Origin: Magicicada septendecula
Lineage: Eukaryota; Arthropoda; Insecta; Hemiptera; Cicadidae
Direction: 5' to 3'
Assembly (NCBI GenBank): GCA_034769895.1
Contig: CM068367.1
Location: forward strand, 127,150,927-127,214,926
Length of the DNA: 64,000 bases
The notes beneath the pieces are model-generated. The model saw only the letters and a program-made list of their open reading frames with translations. It was not told where the DNA came from and did no database searches. Both the position numbers and the translations under genes were made by a program. This document shows positions 63,701-64,000 of this stretch, piece after piece; positions within the stretch are counted from its first letter, which is position 1; each line of letters begins with the position of its first letter.

Positions 63701-64000
63701 CAGAAGTAAGCTGAACCATTGTATAGCTAATTAGTTAAGAAAAATACTGTATCAAATATTGAGCACAGATTGTTACAATTGTTACCAGTAGTAAGAGGAA
63801 ATCCCAATGCTACTTTGAGAACAGATAATGACCATAAAAGCAGTCATATTATATATAAACATTTAAAAACCAAATGACCATTATGAAGAAAACCAAATGT
63901 AAACAAACAATGACCAACAAGTTATTCATGAAAAATATAGCATATAAACTTGTGTAAAAGTAATTGGAAACATTACCAAAAGTTAGAATAATATCTAATG
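60793..64000 (+). other. 3' non-coding region of element B (window end)
   Basis: Nearly identical to 49052-52258, including the three 100-bp tandem copies (61178-61482) and the GA-rich segment. No gene is supported. The 3' LTR is expected about 550 bp beyond the window if the distance is as in A. Confidence 0.85.

Larger units (their letters stand above)
52807..64000 (+). mobile_element. Right Gypsy element (B), nearly complete, runs off the window
   Basis: LTR, tRNA-Lys-type primer-binding site, gag (757 codons), -1 frameshift signal, pol with protease, RT, RNase H and integrase, and over 3 kb of 3' non-coding region. The 3' LTR is not reached. Only one clear lesion is seen in the coding part, a 2-bp loss late in integrase. 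Confidence 0.88.

Overview
This window is eukaryotic nuclear DNA, almost certainly from an insect with a large, repeat-rich genome; a more exact placement is not supported. It is AT-rich and intron-compatible, has long microsatellites, and contains no convincing host protein-coding gene. Nearly everything recognisable is a transposable element (TE) or a tandem/inverted repeat: Gypsy-type LTR elements, a Penelope-like element with a GIY-YIG nuclease, hAT and PIF/Harbinger DNA transposons, and non-LTR (LINE) 3' ends.

Layout. 1-8060: a composite repeat family. Each unit has a roughly 450-bp head that contains a hammerhead-ribozyme motif, a tandem array with a period of about 160-165 bp, and a CA-rich tail ending in a small palindrome. 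Copies lie head-to-tail at 303-4776 and as inverted, fold-back copies at 5100-7620. 8060-16020: mostly unrecognised AT-rich DNA with three or four decayed LINE 3' ends and one CpG-rich patch near 12.8-13.15 kb. 16033-18093: an internally deleted hAT transposon with a perfect 8-bp target duplication. 19.4-20.25 kb: a Penelope-like 3' fragment (GIY-YIG plus hammerhead-like motif). 20.25-21.63 kb: a second, truncated copy of the same hAT. 21.64-22.6 kb: a broken coding relic. 22.9-26.19 kb: more of the composite repeat.

26197-40296 is a three-level nest. A PIF/Harbinger transposon (first transposase segment on +, MADF-domain gene on -) contains an LTR element (LTRs 26855-28017 and 37232-38391, TSD TCCT), which contains a second LTR element (LTRs 29451-30602 and 35018-36169, both 1152 bp, TSD ATAT). 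The two LTR elements are related to each other. Each encodes a Gag-like coiled-coil protein and a second unknown protein, neither has a reverse transcriptase, and both have a conserved hairpin just before the polypurine tract.

40.3-44.0 kb: the composite repeat in reverse, interrupted by another hAT (40621-42116, TSD CTCAAGAC). 44044 to the end: two Gypsy elements in tandem, apparently sharing one LTR (52807-55011). The left one is a chimera. Its 5' LTR, gag and protease half belong to one family, and from 48209 on it is nearly identical to the right-hand family. The right one has full gag and pol, broken by a 2-bp deletion late in integrase. Both gag-pol junctions carry a canonical -1 ribosomal frameshift signal (GGGAAAC and TTTAAAC) with a stem 5-7 nt downstream that can form a pseudoknot. 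The two elements use different sequences for the same fold, which is the strongest functional signal in the window.
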